64,000 nt of DNA from Roseococcus pinisoli (GCF_018413645.1 NZ_JAHCDA010000004.1:310001-374000), one strand, 5' to 3'. Shown: positions 27,947 through 47,569, numbered from the stretch's first letter. A program made the numbers and translations. Notes: a model not told the origin generated them from the letters alone.

Positions 27947-28636
27947 TCAGTTGACGAAGGGGAGATCGAAAGCCTTCAGCAGAGCCTTGGCTTCCTTGTC
28001 CGTCTTCGCCGTGGTGACGAACACGATGTCCATGCCGCGCACCTGATCAACCTTATCATAGTTGATCTCGGGGAACACGATCTGCTCCTTCATCCCAAGG
28101 GAATAATTCCCCCGGCCGTCGAAGCCACGGTTGCCCGGGATACCGCGGAAGTCGCGAACGCGCGGCAGCGCGATCGTGACCAGGCGGTCCAGGAATTCGT
28201 ACATGCGCGCCTTGCGGAGCGTCACCTTGCAGCCGATCGCCTGACCCTCGCGGATCTTGAAACCGGCGATCGCCTTCTTCGCCCGCGTACGGACGGGGCG
28301 CTGGCCCGAGATCAGCGTGAGGTCGGCAACGGCGGCGTCCAGCTTCTTCTGGTCGCCCGCGGCTTCACCCACGCCCATGTTGATGACGATCTTCTCGAGC
28401 TTCGGCACTTCCATCACGTTCGCGTAGCCGAACTCCTCCTGGAGCTTCGCCTTCACGGTCGCGAGGTAGAACGCCTGCAGGCGGGCCATCTCGGCCGGCG
28501 CGGCCGCAGCCTTGCCAGGAGCGCCGGGAATCGCCTCGACGCGACGGCTCGTCGTGTCGGGGGCGTCCGCCTTCTTCGAGTTCGCGACCGGCTTGTTCTT
28601 GTTGCCGGGCGCGTTGCCCTTCTTCGTTCCGCTCAT
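27947..28636 (-). CDS. rplE: 50S ribosomal protein L5 with N-terminal extension
   Basis: 229 residues against about 180 usual. The core from Met50 ([20 protein letters not shown]) is complete, with [19 protein letters not shown] and [20 protein letters not shown]. Residues 1-49 are Lys/Asn/Ala/Pro-rich and look disordered. The start ATG overlaps the rplX stop (ATGA) and has GAGGTG before it, whereas Met50 has no ribosome binding site, so the extension is probably translated. L5 binds 5S rRNA and contacts the P-site tRNA. Confidence 0.96.
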   Translation of the reverse strand: MSGTKKGNAPGNKNKPVANSKKADAPDTTSRRVEAIPGAPGKAAAAPAEMARLQAFYLATVKAKLQEEFGYANVMEVPKLEKIVINMGVGEAAGDQKKLDAAVADLTLISGQRPVRTRAKKAIAGFKIREGQAIGCKVTLRKARMYEFLDRLVTIALPRVRDFRGIPGNRGFDGRGNYSLGMKEQIVFPEINYDKVDQVRGMDIVFVTTAKTDKEAKALLKAFDLPFVN

Positions 28637-28953
28637 GCGTCGAGCACCTCACCAGAGCCCTTCGCCACGCGGACCTTCTTCCCGTCCTCGAGGACGCGGA
28701 AGCCGACGCGGGCGGGCTTGTCCGTCTTCGGATCGATCAGCGCCAGGTTCGACAGGTGGATCGTCGCCTCAACGGAGACGATGCCCCCGGTCTCGCCCAC
28801 GCGCGTCTGCTTCGTGTGCTTCTTGACCAGGTTGACACCCTGAACCACGGCGCGGTTCGCGTCCGGGATCACGCGGAGCACTTCGCCCCGCTTATTCTTG
28901 TCGCGACCGGACAGCACGTGCACCCGGTCGCCCTTCTTGATCTTGGCGGCCAT
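28633..28953 (-). CDS. rplX: 50S ribosomal protein L24
   Basis: 106 residues. [20 protein letters not shown] is the KOW motif that binds 23S rRNA early in assembly; [18 protein letters not shown] sequence ([17 protein letters not shown]) follows. It starts 3 bases after rplN and overlaps rplE. Confidence 0.98.
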   Translation of the reverse strand: MAAKIKKGDRVHVLSGRDKNKRGEVLRVIPDANRAVVQGVNLVKKHTKQTRVGETGGIVSVEATIHLSNLALIDPKTDKPARVGFRVLEDGKKVRVAKGSGEVLDA

Positions 28954-28955
28954 GG

Positions 28956-29324
28956 TTAGAGGACCTCCGGCGCCAGCGAGATGATCTTCATGAACTTGCG
29001 CGCGCGCAGCTCGCGGACCACCGGTCCGAAGATGCGGGTGCCGATCGGCTCGCCAGCCTTGTTGATGAGCACGGCGGCGTTCCGGTCAAACCGGATCGCC
29101 GAGCCGTCCGAGCGGCGGACGGGATAGGACGTGCGCACGATGACCGCGCGCTCGACCGAGCCCTTCTTCACCTTGCCCCGGGGAATGGCTTCCTGAACGG
29201 CCACGACGATGATGTCGCCGACCGAGGCCGTCTTCCGCTTGGAGCCGCCCAGCACCTTGATGCACTGAACGCGACGCGCGCCGGAATTGTCGGCGACGTC
29301 CAGATTGCTCTCAACCGAGATCAT
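28956..29324 (-). CDS. rplN: 50S ribosomal protein L14
   Basis: 122 residues, standard. [20 protein letters not shown] and the C-terminal [19 protein letters not shown] are diagnostic. Start overlaps the rpsQ stop (ATGA). Confidence 0.98.
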   Translation of the reverse strand: MISVESNLDVADNSGARRVQCIKVLGGSKRKTASVGDIIVVAVQEAIPRGKVKKGSVERAVIVRTSYPVRRSDGSAIRFDRNAAVLINKAGEPIGTRIFGPVVRELRARKFMKIISLAPEVL

Positions 29325-29596
29325 GCCGCGGCTCCTTCGCTGACGTCAGCGGCAAGGGCCTCGCCATTGCGCGCGACCACGAGCCAGGCCTTGCGCTTGC
29401 TCAGCGGCGGGCACTCCTCGATGGAGACGAGATCGCCCTCCTTGCAGAGGTTGAGCTCGTCGTGCGCCGCGTACTTCTTGGAGCGCCGGATGAACTTCTT
29501 GTAGAGCGGATGCATCACGCGACGTTCGATCAAGACGGTAACCGTCTTGTCCATCTTGTCACTGACGACCCGTCCGGTGAGGACTCGCTTCGGCAT
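29321..29596 (-). CDS. rpsQ: 30S ribosomal protein S17
   Basis: 91 residues. [20 protein letters not shown] and [19 protein letters not shown] are the S17 OB-fold signatures. A short alanine-rich tail is present. Confidence 0.98.
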   Translation of the reverse strand: MPKRVLTGRVVSDKMDKTVTVLIERRVMHPLYKKFIRRSKKYAAHDELNLCKEGDLVSIEECPPLSKRKAWLVVARNGEALAADVSEGAAA

Positions 29597-29610
29597 CGCC
29601 GGGGTCTCCT

Positions 29611-29817
29611 CTATGCCTTGGCGGCCGTGCGCGAACGCTCGGCCAGGACGGTTTTCACACGGGCGATATCACGACGAACCGCCTGAATGCGGCCCGTCGC
29701 CTCCAGCTGCCCGGTGGCACGCTGGAAGCGAAGATTGAACTGCTCCTTGCGGAGGTCGATCAGCAAACCGCCGAGCTCGTCCTCCGACTTGGTGCGGATA
29801 TCCACGATCTTGGTCAT
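29611..29817 (-). CDS. rpmC: 50S ribosomal protein L29
   Basis: 68 residues, two-helix protein at the tunnel exit near the SRP and trigger factor site. [20 protein letters not shown] is the central signature. Between rplP and rpsQ. Confidence 0.98.
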   Translation of the reverse strand: MTKIVDIRTKSEDELGGLLIDLRKEQFNLRFQRATGQLEATGRIQAVRRDIARVKTVLAERSRTAAKA

Positions 29818-29822
29818 GATCC

Positions 29823-30245
29823 TCAGGCCTCCGCGCCGCCGAGGCGCGCAACGATCTTCGTGCGGATCGGCAGCTTGGCGGCCCCGAGCGTCAGGGCCTC
29901 CTTCGCCGTCTCCAGCGGGACGCCGTCGATCTCGAACATGATGCGGCCGGGCTTAACCCGCGCCGCCCAGAACTCCGGCGCACCCTTGCCGGAGCCCATA
30001 CGGACTTCTGCGGGTTTCGTCGAGACCGGCACGTCCGGGAAGATGCGGATCCACACGCGCCCGGCACGCTTCATCGCACGCGTGATGGCACGGCGAGCGG
30101 CCTCGATCTGGCGCGCGGTGACGCGCTCCGGCTCGAGGGCCTTCAGGCCATAGCCGCCAAAGGACAGCGTGAAGCCGCCCTTGGCAACGCCCTTGATCCG
30201 GCCCTTATGGGCCTTCCGGTAATTGGTTCGCTTCGGCTGCAACAT
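29823..30245 (-). CDS. rplP: 50S ribosomal protein L16
   Basis: 140 residues. [20 protein letters not shown] at the start and [20 protein letters not shown] in the middle are diagnostic. The RMGSGKG region includes the arginine that is hydroxylated in some bacteria. Confidence 0.98.
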   Translation of the reverse strand: MLQPKRTNYRKAHKGRIKGVAKGGFTLSFGGYGLKALEPERVTARQIEAARRAITRAMKRAGRVWIRIFPDVPVSTKPAEVRMGSGKGAPEFWAARVKPGRIMFEIDGVPLETAKEALTLGAAKLPIRTKIVARLGGAEA

Positions 30246-30256
30246 TTCAGTTCACC

Positions 30257-30933
<677 letters not shown>

Positions 30934-30934
<1 letters not shown>

Positions 30935-31338
30935 TACGCGGCCCCCACTTCGTTCGACGCCGCCGGCGCCTGCTGCTCGGCCACCACGATCTTGAGGTGG
31001 CTGAACCACTTCTCGATGCGGGAGGACTTGCCGCGACCGCGCGCCGCGAAGCGCTTCATGACGATCGAACGGCCCACTTCCGCCTTGGACACGACCAGGC
31101 GGTCGACGTCCAGCTGGTGGTTGTTCTCGGCATTGGCGATCGCGCTCTCGAGCGTCTTCTTCACCGTCTGCGCGATGCGGCGCTTGCTGAAGGTCAGCGT
31201 AGCGACAGCCTCGTGAGCCTTCGCGCCGCGGATCATCCCGGCGATCAGGTTCAGCTTACGCGGGCTCACGCGGATGTTGTGCGTGATGGCCTGCGCCTCG
31301 GAATCCGCGAGCCCGCGGGCATGCTTCGGCTTGCTCAT
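30934..31338 (-). CDS. rplV: 50S ribosomal protein L22
   Basis: 134 residues. [20 protein letters not shown] opens the globular domain and [20 protein letters not shown] is the beta hairpin lining the tunnel, followed by [21 protein letters not shown] short Ala-rich tail follows. It overlaps rpsC by one base. Confidence 0.98.
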
Positions 31339-31341
31339 GGC

Positions 31342-31620
31342 TTAGCCCCGCTTCGCCTTCTTGTCGGCCGAGTGACCACCGAAGGTCCGCGTCGGCGAGA
31401 ATTCACCGAGCTTATGGCCAACCATGTTCTCAGAGATCTGCACCGGCAGGAACTTCTTGCCGTTGTAGACGCCGAAGGTAAGCCCGACGAACTGCGGCAG
31501 GATCGTGCTGCGGCGCGACCAGGTCTTAATGAGCTCGTTGCGGGTGGAGGCGCGAGCGGCCTCCGCCTTGGCGAGCAGATAGCCGTCGACAAACGGCCCC
31601 TTCCATACACTGCGCGGCAT
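31342..31620 (-). CDS. rpsS: 30S ribosomal protein S19
   Basis: 92 residues. [20 protein letters not shown] opens it and [20 protein letters not shown] is the C-terminal signature of the 30S head protein. Confidence 0.98.
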   Translation of the reverse strand: MPRSVWKGPFVDGYLLAKAEAARASTRNELIKTWSRRSTILPQFVGLTFGVYNGKKFLPVQISENMVGHKLGEFSPTRTFGGHSADKKAKRG

Positions 31621-31625
31621 CGCGA

Positions 31626-32462
31626 TCAGCCCTTCGTCGCGTTGCGGCGGCGCACAATCTGGCGATCCGTCCGCTTGTTGTTGCGCGTCTTAGCACCCTT
31701 GGTCGGCTTGCCCCAGGGCGTCACGGGGTGACGGCCGCCGGAGGTCCGGCCCTCGCCACCACCATGGGGGTGGTCGACGGGGTTCATGGTGACGCCACGG
31801 TTATGCGGCTTGCGGCCCAGCCAACGGCTGCGACCGGCCTTGCCCAGCTCCTGGTTGCTGTTGTCCGGGTTGGACACGGCACCGATGGAGGCGATGCACT
31901 CGCCACGCACCGTCCGGAGCTCGCCGGACATGAGCTTGATCTGCGCCAGGCCGGCATCCTTGCCCACCAGCTGCGCAAAGGTGCCCGCGGAGCGCGCGAC
32001 CTTGCCGCCGGCACCCGGCTTCAGCTCGATGTTGTGGATGACCGTACCGACGGGGATCGCACCCAGCGGCATGGCATTGCCCGGCTTGATGTCCGCCTTG
32101 TCGCCGGCCACCACGGTGTCGCCCACCTTCAGGCGCTGCGGCGCCAGGATGTAGGCGAGCTCGTTGTCCTGATACTTGACCAGGGCAATGAAGGCCGTGC
32201 GGTTCGGATCGTACTCGATGCGCTCGACGGTCGCGGGGATGCCCCACTTCGCGCGGCGCTTGAAGTCGACGATGCGGTAGGTCTGCTTGTGCCCGCCCCC
32301 ACGGAACCGCACGGTAATGCGGCCGTGATTGTTGCGGCCGCCGGAGTGGCTCTTGCCCTCCGTCAGCCCCTTCAGCGGCTTGCCCTTCCACAGGCTGGTC
32401 CGGTCGATCAGCACCGTGCCGCGCTGGCTCGGCGTGGTCGGATTGTAATGCTTGAGCGCCAT
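31626..32462 (-). CDS. rplB: 50S ribosomal protein L2
   Basis: 278 residues. [20 protein letters not shown] and [20 protein letters not shown] are diagnostic; the latter contains the conserved histidine near the peptidyl transferase centre. Standard S10-operon place between rplW and rpsS. Confidence 0.98.
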   Translation of the reverse strand: MALKHYNPTTPSQRGTVLIDRTSLWKGKPLKGLTEGKSHSGGRNNHGRITVRFRGGGHKQTYRIVDFKRRAKWGIPATVERIEYDPNRTAFIALVKYQDNELAYILAPQRLKVGDTVVAGDKADIKPGNAMPLGAIPVGTVIHNIELKPGAGGKVARSAGTFAQLVGKDAGLAQIKLMSGELRTVRGECIASIGAVSNPDNSNQELGKAGRSRWLGRKPHNRGVTMNPVDHPHGGGEGRTSGGRHPVTPWGKPTKGAKTRNNKRTDRQIVRRRNATKG

Positions 32463-32465
32463 GGC

Positions 32466-32801
32466 TTAGCTGAGCCCCGTGGTCAGATCGATGCTCTGGC
32501 CTTCGACCAGGCGCACCATCGCCTTCTTCCAGTCAGAACGCTTGCCGGGACGACCCTTGAAGCGCTTCGTCTTGCCCTTCACGAGCAGCGTGTTCACGGC
32601 CAGCACGTTCACGCCGAACAGTCCTTCGACCGCCTGCTTGATCTCGGGCTTGGACGCGTCGATCGCCACGCGGAAGGCGTACTGACCCATCTCGCTCATC
32701 AGCGTCGCCTTCTCGGTCACCAGCGGCGAGAGGATGCACTGGTACATCCGCTCCTTGCTGATGGCGGGCGCCGCCTTCGGCTTGCTGAACGTCGCGCTCA
32801 T
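32466..32801 (-). CDS. rplW: 50S ribosomal protein L23
   Basis: 111 residues. [20 protein letters not shown] and [19 protein letters not shown] are L23 signatures. The protein docks trigger factor and SRP at the tunnel exit. Start overlaps the rplD stop (ATGA). The N-terminal 20 residues are a lysine/alanine extension. Confidence 0.98.
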   Translation of the reverse strand: MSATFSKPKAAPAISKERMYQCILSPLVTEKATLMSEMGQYAFRVAIDASKPEIKQAVEGLFGVNVLAVNTLLVKGKTKRFKGRPGKRSDWKKAMVRLVEGQSIDLTTGLS

Positions 32802-33418
32802 GCCAGGCGCTCCTTCAGGGCTTCCACGCCGGCGCGGGTAACCACCAGCACGTCGTGGTTGAGGATGTCGTACACGTTGGCACCCGCCGTCGGCAGCGCG
32901 TCCATCCCGGGGATGTTGCGCAGCACGCGGAGGAAGTTCGTGTCCACCGTCGCGTCGATGACCAGCGCCTTGGTCCAGCCCAGCGCCTTCACGCGCTTGG
33001 CCATCGCCGAGGTCTTGGCGTCGGCTTCGGTCGTCGCCGCATCGAGAACGATGAGCTTGCCGTCAGCGGCCTTCTGGCTGAGCGCGGAGATGAGGCCGAG
33101 GCGGCGCACCTTCTTGTTCAGCGAGTAGCCATGGTCGCGCACGACGGGGCCATGCACCACGCCGCCCTTGCGGAACTGCGGAGCGCGCAGCGAGCCCTGA
33201 CGGGCCGAACCGGTGCCCTTCTGGCGGTACGGCTTCTTGGTCGTGCCGGAAACCTCGCCCATGCCCTTGACCTTGTGGGTCCCGGCACGGCGCTTGGCCA
33301 GCTGCCAATGCACGACGCGAGCCATGATATCGGCGCGCGGCGAAGTGCCGAACAGCTCGTCCGGCAGCTCGGCCTCGCCGGCCGGAGCATTGTCCAGCGT
33401 GATAACGGAAACTTGCAT
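32798..33418 (-). CDS. rplD: 50S ribosomal protein L4
   Basis: 206 residues. [20 protein letters not shown] is the tunnel-lining loop, and [19 protein letters not shown] with [20 protein letters not shown] forms the C-terminal half. In E. coli L4 represses the S10 operon; no matching leader can be judged here because transcription enters from upstream genes. Confidence 0.98.
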   Translation of the reverse strand: MQVSVITLDNAPAGEAELPDELFGTSPRADIMARVVHWQLAKRRAGTHKVKGMGEVSGTTKKPYRQKGTGSARQGSLRAPQFRKGGVVHGPVVRDHGYSLNKKVRRLGLISALSQKAADGKLIVLDAATTEADAKTSAMAKRVKALGWTKALVIDATVDTNFLRVLRNIPGMDALPTAGANVYDILNHDVLVVTRAGVEALKERLA

Positions 33419-33428
33419 TATCCTACCC

Positions 33429-34112
33429 TCAGACCGTCGCCGTGGGGAACGGCGCCTCGGCCGGACGCGCGCGCTTCACAGCATCCCGCACCAGCACGTA
33501 GTCCCCGGCGGAGCCCGGGACCGCACCCTTGATGATCAGCAAGCCACGCTCGGCGTCGTGACCAGCGATCACGAGGTTCTGCGTGGTGATGCGATCAACG
33601 CCCAGGTGACCGGCCATCTTCTTGTTCTTGAAGACGCGACCCGGATCCTGCCGCTGACCCGTCGAGCCATGCGAACGATGGCTGATCGACACGCCGTGCG
33701 ACGCCTCGAGGCCAGCGAAGTTCCAGCGCTTCATGACGCCGGCAAATCCCTTGCCCTTCGAGGTGCCCGTGACGTCGACCTTCTGGCCAGCCACGAAATG
33801 AGCGCCCGTGAGGACGGTGCCCGGCGCGATCAGCGCCTCGGCGTCCACGCGGAACTCGGTCACCTTCATCGGCGCCTCGACGCCAGCCTTCGCGAAGTGG
33901 CCGCGATTGGCCTTCGAGACGTTCTTCGGCTTCGCGTTGCCGATGCCCACCTGCAGAGCGGTGTAGCCATCCTTGTCGGCCGTACGCTGCGCCACGACGC
34001 GCACCGCATCGAGATGCAGCACCGTCACCGGCGTCGTCGAGCCGTCCTCATTGAAAAGCCGAGTCATGCCGAGCTTGCGCGCGATCAGCCCGGTGCGGAC
34101 CTGGGTCGCCAT
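33429..34112 (-). CDS. rplC: 50S ribosomal protein L3
   Basis: 227 residues. [20 protein letters not shown] opens it and the loop [20 protein letters not shown] reaches the peptidyl transferase centre, with the glutamine that is methylated in some bacteria. Between rpsJ and rplD. Confidence 0.98.
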   Translation of the reverse strand: MATQVRTGLIARKLGMTRLFNEDGSTTPVTVLHLDAVRVVAQRTADKDGYTALQVGIGNAKPKNVSKANRGHFAKAGVEAPMKVTEFRVDAEALIAPGTVLTGAHFVAGQKVDVTGTSKGKGFAGVMKRWNFAGLEASHGVSISHRSHGSTGQRQDPGRVFKNKKMAGHLGVDRITTQNLVIAGHDAERGLLIIKGAVPGSAGDYVLVRDAVKRARPAEAPFPTATV

Positions 34113-34122
34113 GGTTCCGTCC

Positions 34123-34431
34123 TCAGATCTTGATCTCGACGTCCACGCCCGAGGCGAGGTCGAGCTTCATCAGCGCGTCCACGGTCTGCGGGGTGGGGTC
34201 GACGATGTCGAGAAGCCGGCGATGCGTCCGAATTTCGAACTGTTCGCGGCTCTTCTTGTCCACATGCGGCGAGCGGTTCACGGTGAAACGCTCGATCTGC
34301 GTCGGCAGCGGGATGGGCCCGCGCACGCGCGCACCCGTCCGCTTCGCGGTCTGGACGATCTCCCGCGTGCTGCCATCCAGCACGCGGTGATCGAACGCCT
34401 TGAGGCGGATTCGGATATTCTGGCTGTCCAT
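34123..34431 (-). CDS. rpsJ: 30S ribosomal protein S10
   Basis: 102 residues. [20 protein letters not shown] and [20 protein letters not shown] are invariant S10 segments. S10 also pairs with NusB in antitermination. It lies 15 bases after tuf. Confidence 0.98.
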   Translation of the reverse strand: MDSQNIRIRLKAFDHRVLDGSTREIVQTAKRTGARVRGPIPLPTQIERFTVNRSPHVDKKSREQFEIRTHRRLLDIVDPTPQTVDALMKLDLASGVDVEIKI

Positions 34432-34446
34432 GGCGAAGTGATCCGA

Positions 34447-35634
34447 TTACTTCGAGATGGCGGCGACGACGCCGGCGCCGACGGTGCGGCCGCCTTCGCG
34501 GATGGCGAAGCGCAGGCCCTCATCCATCGCGATCGGCGCAATCAGCTCGACATCCATCGAAACGTTGTCGCCAGGCATCACCATCTCAACGCCCTCGGGC
34601 AGCTGCACGATGCCCGTCACGTCCGTCGTCCGGAAGTAGAACTGCGGACGATAGTTCGTGAAGAACGGCGTGTGACGGCCGCCCTCGTCCTTCGTCAGGA
34701 TGTACGCCTCGGCCTTGAACTTCGTGTGCGGCGTGATCGAGCCCGGCTTCGCCAGAACCTGACCGCGCTCCACGTCCTCACGCTTCGTGCCGCGCAGCAG
34801 AGCGCCGATGTTGTCGCCCGCCTCGCCGCTGTCCAGCAGCTTGCGGAACATCTCGACGCCCGTCACCGTCGTCTTCACCGTCGCCTTCAGGCCGATGATC
34901 TCGACTTCCTCGCCGACCTTCACGATGCCGCGCTCCACGCGACCCGTGACCACCGTGCCACGACCCGAGATCGAGAACACGTCCTCGACCGGCATCAGGA
35001 ACGGACGGTCCACCGCGCGCTCCGGCTGCGGAATGTAGCGGTCCACCTCGGCCATCAGCTTCAGAACGGCCTCTTCGCCGATCTCAGGCGTCTTGTCCTC
35101 GAGCGCCGCAACCGCAGAGCCACGAACGATGGGGATGTCGTCGCCCGGGAACTGGTAGGACGACAGCAGCTCGCGCAGCTCCATCTCCACCAGCTCGACC
35201 AGGTCGGGGTCCGCCAGATCCATCTTGTTCAGGAACACCACCAGCGCCGGAACGCCAACCTGGCGCGCCAGAAGGATGTGCTCGCGCGTCTGCGGCATCG
35301 GGCCGTCAGCGGCCGAGCACACCAGGATCGCGCCGTCCATCTGCGCCGCACCCGTGATCATGTTCTTCACGTAGTCGGCGTGGCCAGGGCAATCCACGTG
35401 CGCATAGTGACGGTTCGCCGTCTCGTACTCAACGTGAGACGTCGAGATCGTGATGCCGCGAGCCTTCTCCTCAGGAGCACGGTCGATCTGGTCATACGCC
35501 GTGAACGACGCGCCACCAGACTTCGCCAGAACCTTCGTGATCGCCGCCGTCAGGGACGTCTTGCCATGATCAACATGGCCGATCGTCCCAATGTTGCAGT
35601 GCGGCTTGTTCCGCTCAAACTTAGCCTTCGCCAT
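34447..35634 (-). CDS. tuf: Elongation factor Tu, copy 1
   Basis: 395 residues. Delivers aminoacyl-tRNA to the ribosome as a GTP complex. G motifs are GHVDHGKT (19-26), DCPGHADYV (81-89) and NKMD (136-139); domains 2 and 3 follow to the C-terminal VVAAISK. It differs from the second copy at 49524-50711 by one residue, Ile237 here and Val there. It directly precedes rpsJ and follows rpsG, where fusA would be expected first. Confidence 0.98.
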   Translation of the reverse strand: MAKAKFERNKPHCNIGTIGHVDHGKTSLTAAITKVLAKSGGASFTAYDQIDRAPEEKARGITISTSHVEYETANRHYAHVDCPGHADYVKNMITGAAQMDGAILVCSAADGPMPQTREHILLARQVGVPALVVFLNKMDLADPDLVELVEMELRELLSSYQFPGDDIPIVRGSAVAALEDKTPEIGEEAVLKLMAEVDRYIPQPERAVDRPFLMPVEDVFSISGRGTVVTGRVERGIVKVGEEVEIIGLKATVKTTVTGVEMFRKLLDSGEAGDNIGALLRGTKREDVERGQVLAKPGSITPHTKFKAEAYILTKDEGGRHTPFFTNYRPQFYFRTTDVTGIVQLPEGVEMVMPGDNVSMDVELIAPIAMDEGLRFAIREGGRTVGAGVVAAISK

Positions 35635-35699
35635 CGTCGTGCATCCAATTCAAAGGGGGTTTACCAACGCCCGCGCGCGTCAGCGCGCCCTGTCATCTC

Positions 35700-36176
35700 T
35701 TACCAGCGGTAGTGGCTGAAAGCCTTGTTGGCCTCGGCCATCCGATGCGTGTCTTCGCGCTTCTTGACGGCCGTGCCGCGGTTGTTCACCGCGTCCATCA
35801 GCTCCGCCGAAAGGCGCTCCTCCATCGTGCTCTCGCCGCGCTTGCGCGCCGCATCGATGAGCCAGCGGATCGCGAGCGCCTGGCGCCGCTCCGGCCGAAC
35901 CTCGACGGGCACCTGGTACGTGGCACCACCGACGCGGCGCGAGCGCACCTCGACGGCCGGCTTCACATTGTCCAGCGCCTCATGGAACAGGCGAAGCGGG
36001 TCGGCATTGGCGCCACCCTTACGCTTCAGCGTGTCCATGGCGGCATAGACGATGCCTTCCGCGGCGCTCTTCTTACCATCGTACATCAGCACGTTCATGA
36101 AACGGCTGAGCACCACGTCACCGAACTTGGGATCCGGCAGGACTTCGCGCTTCTCAGCGCTATGACGGCGAGACAT
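35700..36176 (-). CDS. rpsG: 30S ribosomal protein S7
   Basis: 158 residues. [20 protein letters not shown] opens it, and [19 protein letters not shown] sequence ([20 protein letters not shown]) is the 16S head-binding core. S7 autoregulates the str operon in E. coli. The next gene is tuf, 65 bases on, with no fusA. Confidence 0.98.
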   Translation of the reverse strand: MSRRHSAEKREVLPDPKFGDVVLSRFMNVLMYDGKKSAAEGIVYAAMDTLKRKGGANADPLRLFHEALDNVKPAVEVRSRRVGGATYQVPVEVRPERRQALAIRWLIDAARKRGESTMEERLSAELMDAVNNRGTAVKKREDTHRMAEANKAFSHYRW

Positions 36177-36187
36177 CTCTCAGTTCC

Positions 36188-36559
36188 TCACTTCGGCCGC
36201 TTGGCGCCGTACAGCGAGCGCCGCTTGCGCCGCTTCGGCAGGCCCTGCGTATCAAGGACGCCGCGCAGGATGTGGTAGCGCACGCCCGGAAGATCCTTCA
36301 CGCGGCCACCGCGGATCAGCACCACGGAGTGCTCCTGCAGGTTGTGGCCCTCGCCAGGAATGTAGCTCACGACCTCGAAGCCGTTCGTCAGGCGCACCTT
36401 GGCAACCTTACGAAGGGCCGAGTTCGGCTTCTTCGGCGTGGTCGTGTAAACGCGCGTGCAGACGCCGCGCTTCTGCGGGCAGCCTTCGAGGGCCGGAACC
36501 TTGTTCTGGCTACGGCGCGGCTCGCGCCCCTGCGCGATGAGCTGGTTGATCGTCGGCAT
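36188..36559 (-). CDS. rpsL: 30S ribosomal protein S12
   Basis: 123 residues from ATG at 36559. [39 protein letters not shown] and [20 protein letters not shown] are invariant. The lysines whose change gives streptomycin resistance (in TPKKPNS and RVKDLPG) are wild type. Upstream frame extension to 36721 is rejected. First gene after the predicted str promoter. Confidence 0.98.
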   Translation of the reverse strand: MPTINQLIAQGREPRRSQNKVPALEGCPQKRGVCTRVYTTTPKKPNSALRKVAKVRLTNGFEVVSYIPGEGHNLQEHSVVLIRGGRVKDLPGVRYHILRGVLDTQGLPKRRKRRSLYGAKRPK

Positions 36560-36759
36560 GACGCCCCTTCGTAAACCCGTTCTGTGCGATCCACCCGCCA
36601 AAACGACACAGGGCCCGACGGGCGCTTGCGCGCTCCGACCGGGCCACCGCGTCAACCCCGGGCCTGAACGACTTCCCAGAGGGAAGAAGGGGCGACCGAA
36701 GCAAGGCGTTTGAACCAACATGCCGGCAGGCCATCTCTGACTGTCCCGGCGAGTTGCGC

Positions 36760-36788
36760 GTCTTACCCACCCCCCCGCTTTGAGTCAA
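36760..36788 (-). promoter_or_regulatory. Predicted sigma-70 promoter for the rpsL-rpsG-tuf-S10 genes
   Basis: On the minus strand TTGACT (36788-36783) and TAAGAC (36765-36760) are 17 bases apart, between rpoC and rpsL and about 200 bases before the rpsL ATG. Box quality and spacing are good. It would let the str-S10 genes be transcribed independently of rpoBC. Confidence 0.6.
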
Positions 36789-36850
36789 GCGAGACGGGGC
36801 AGGATTCGCCCGGCGGGAGCAGACGCGCCCCCCGCCGTTTCCGCATACCG

Positions 36851-41032
<4,182 letters not shown>

Positions 41033-41114
41033 GCCGCCTCGCTCTCCGCCCGGCGCGCACGCCGGGCCATGCATGGGGGAGGACGGGATGTCGTCGACAC
41101 CCCGTCCGTCATAC

Positions 41115-45302
<4,188 letters not shown>

Positions 45303-45378
45303 GCGTGTCCCGCTTCCTTAATGCTGGCCTGCGGAGAGGGCTCCGCCGCCATAAATCCGTGTCCCCGCAAGCATCTCA

Positions 45379-45393
45379 GGGGCACCGTGCCCC
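45379..45393 (-). other. Small GC hairpin upstream of rpoB
   Basis: GGGGCAC and GTGCCCC meet almost without a loop, forming a near-perfect palindrome 77 bases before rpoB. It may be part of the rpoB leader structure; function unknown. Confidence 0.3.
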
Positions 45394-45461
45394 CAAAACG
45401 GCGAGAGGGGCGGCAATCAGACCCGATTGCCACCCACCCCGACTTCAAAACAACTTCCACA

Positions 45462-45486
45462 GGTGCCGGCGCGGAGCCCCGGCACC
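45462..45486 (-). terminator. Attenuator-like hairpin between rplL and rpoB
   Basis: GGTGCCGG and CCGGCACC form an 8-base stem 13 bases after the rplL stop, followed on the minus strand by a moderately U-rich stretch (TGTGGAAGTTGTTTTG). E. coli has a partial terminator in the same place that sets the ratio of L7/L12 to RNA polymerase; a similar role is inferred. Confidence 0.55.
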
Positions 45487-45498
45487 ATGTGGCCGACG

Positions 45499-45873
45499 TT
45501 ACTTGACCTCGACGGTCGCGCCGTTCTCTTCCAGGACCTTCTTGATCTTGTCCGCTTCGTCCTTGGAGACGTTCTCCTTGACGACCTTCGGAGCGCCTTC
45601 GACCAGGTCCTTGGCTTCCTTGAGGCCCAGGCCCGTGATCGTGCGGATCTCCTTGATCACGTTGATCTTCTTGTCGCCGGCGGCGGCAAGGGTCACCGTG
45701 AACTCGGTCTGCACCTCGGCGGGCGCAGCGGCGGCAGCCGGACCGGCGGCGGCAACAGCCACCGGCGCGGCGGCGGAGACGCCCCACTTCTCTTCGAGCA
45801 GCTTGGAGAGCTCGGCGGCCTCCAAGACGGTCAGAGCGGACAGCTCGTCAACGAGCTTTGCGAGATCGGCCAT
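45499..45873 (-). CDS. rplL: 50S ribosomal protein L7/L12
   Basis: 124 residues from ATG at 45873, with AAGGAA before it. The N-terminal dimer helix ([19 protein letters not shown]), an Ala/Pro/Val hinge (about 34-52), and the C-terminal factor-binding domain ([20 protein letters not shown]) are all present. Present in four to six copies per ribosome on the L10 stalk. Confidence 0.98.
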   Translation of the reverse strand: MADLAKLVDELSALTVLEAAELSKLLEEKWGVSAAAPVAVAAAGPAAAAAPAEVQTEFTVTLAAAGDKKINVIKEIRTITGLGLKEAKDLVEGAPKVVKENVSKDEADKIKKVLEENGATVEVK

Positions 45874-46029
45874 GTTTGTGTTCCTTCGATCTAATGGCTT
45901 GACAGTGGCTTGACAACCCCACCGCACCACGCGGCGAGGTCAAAGTGATTCGAGAGGCCAATCGCCCCTACGCGGCAGGCTGCGGCATCGCCTTTCGGAC
46001 AGCGTCCTCCAGGCGATCCCCCGTCCCGT

Positions 46030-46551
46030 TTAGGCGGCTTCCTTATCCGCGTAGGCCTTGAGCACCCGTGCCAGCTGCCCTGCCGGGGCCTGAACCACCC
46101 CGGCAATGCGCGTCGCCGGGGTCTGGATCAGACCCACAAGCGAAGCGCGCAGCGTGTCGAGCGAGGGAAGCTCGGCCAGCGCCTTGATACCATCGAGGTT
46201 CAAGGCCTGCGTGCCGAGCGCCCCGCCCAGGATAACGAACTTGTCGTTCCCCTTGGCGAACTCCACGGCCGTCTTCGCCACTGCCACCGGATCCACCGAC
46301 CACGCAAGCGCGGTGGGGCCCTTCAGCAGGGGAGAGACGCCCTGGAAACGGGTGCCGTCGAGGGCGCGAGTGGCCAGCCGGTTCTTCGCAACCTTATACG
46401 TCGCCCCGGCGGCCTTCATCTTCCGGCGCAGATCATCCACCGCCGCGACCGTCATGCCCTTGTTCTGGGCGACGAGCACAAAGGAGGTCTGCGCGAAGAC
46501 AGAGCCCATCGAGTCGACGAAAGCGCGCTTTTCCGTACGGTCCAACGTCAC
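46030..46551 (-). CDS. rplJ: 50S ribosomal protein L10
   Basis: 173 residues from a GTG start at 46551 (GTG ACG TTG GAC CGT), with a GGAG-like site 6 bases before. [20 protein letters not shown] opens the protein; [20 protein letters not shown] binds 23S rRNA; the C-terminal helix carries L7/L12 dimers. The frame extends further upstream to 46665 without homology, so GTG is preferred. Preceded by a 318-base leader. Confidence 0.97.
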   Translation of the reverse strand: MTLDRTEKRAFVDSMGSVFAQTSFVLVAQNKGMTVAAVDDLRRKMKAAGATYKVAKNRLATRALDGTRFQGVSPLLKGPTALAWSVDPVAVAKTAVEFAKGNDKFVILGGALGTQALNLDGIKALAELPSLDTLRASLVGLIQTPATRIAGVVQAPAGQLARVLKAYADKEAA

Positions 46552-46869
46552 GTCTCCGTCGGTGGCCGGAACCTTCTGGAAGGGCCCCGACCGGTTCACA
46601 CGGGGGCAAGGGGACCACCCCCTCACCCCGTCCGCTGTCGTTGCCGGAAAGCCAAGCCATGCCATCCCCGATCAAGCCGGTGGAGGCAAATCTCGGTTCC
46701 CCGTCTCATGCTGGCGGGCGGCTGCCCTTTAGGCCCCACCCTCGGGTGGGACACCTGCAATCTCCGACAGGTCGGCGGAGCCCCGAGGGGCCCCACCTAG
46801 CCATCCCGGCCGAAGCCGGGAGGTATCTCTTGATATCGGCGCCGGGCCGGAGCCCGGGCCGATGCCGCC
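46552..46869 (-). promoter_or_regulatory. rplJ leader, probable L10-type autoregulatory element
   Basis: This 318-base gap between rplA and rplJ contains no gene. On the minus strand it holds a GC-rich hairpin just after rplA, a 6-base stem with a UUCG loop (46805-46820), and then GACCTGTCGGAGATTGCAGG, where CCTG and CAGG enclose a purine-rich bulge like the kink-turn that L10-(L12)4 binds in ribosomal leaders. CCCACCC/GGGTGGG follows. The L10-leader reading is from motif memory, not a covariance search. Confidence 0.6.
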
Positions 46870-47565
46870 TCAGGCGGAGAGGCTGCTCACGTCGACGCTG
46901 ACGCCCACGCCCATGGTCGAGGAAACCGCGACCTTCTTGACGTAGGTGCCCTTGGCGCCGGTCGGACGCGACTTCTGGATCGCCTCGACGAAAGCCTTGG
47001 CGTTCTCGACCAGCTGGTCGGCGCCGAAGCTCGCCTTGCCGATGCCGGCATGCACGATGCCGGCCTTCTCGGCGCGGAACTCCACCTGGCCGCCCTTGGC
47101 AGCGGCGACCGCGCCCTTCACGTCCATGGTCACGGTGCCGAGCTTCGGGTTCGGCATCAGGCCGCGCGGGCCCAGCACCTTACCGAGGCGACCCACGAGC
47201 GCCATCATGTCCGGCGTCGCGATGCAGCGGTCGAAGTCGATCTTGCCTTCCTGGACCAGGGCGGCGAGGTCGTCGGCGCCCACCACGTCGGCGCCGGCGG
47301 CCTTGGCCTCCTCGGCCTTCGGGCCGCGGGCGAAGACGCCCACGCGGACAGTCTTACCCGTGCCGTTCGGCAGGCCGACCATGCCGCGGACCATCTGGTC
47401 GGCGTGGCGGGGATCGATGCCGAGGTTCATCGAGATCTCGATGGTCTCGTCGAACTTCGCCTTGGCATTCGCCTTGGCGAGGTTGATCGCCTCGGCGAGG
47501 GGATAGGCCTTGGTGGCGGTGACCGTCTCGGCCAGGGCCTTCATGCGCTTCGTCAGCTTGGCCAT
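46870..47565 (-). CDS. rplA: 50S ribosomal protein L1
   Basis: 231 residues. [20 protein letters not shown] opens it; [20 protein letters not shown] is the L1 signature. L1 forms the mobile E-site stalk and in E. coli represses the L11 operon by binding its own mRNA. It lies 4 bases after rplK. Confidence 0.98.
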   Translation of the reverse strand: MAKLTKRMKALAETVTATKAYPLAEAINLAKANAKAKFDETIEISMNLGIDPRHADQMVRGMVGLPNGTGKTVRVGVFARGPKAEEAKAAGADVVGADDLAALVQEGKIDFDRCIATPDMMALVGRLGKVLGPRGLMPNPKLGTVTMDVKGAVAAAKGGQVEFRAEKAGIVHAGIGKASFGADQLVENAKAFVEAIQKSRPTGAKGTYVKKVAVSSTMGVGVSVDVSSLSA

Positions 47566-47569
47566 CGGA

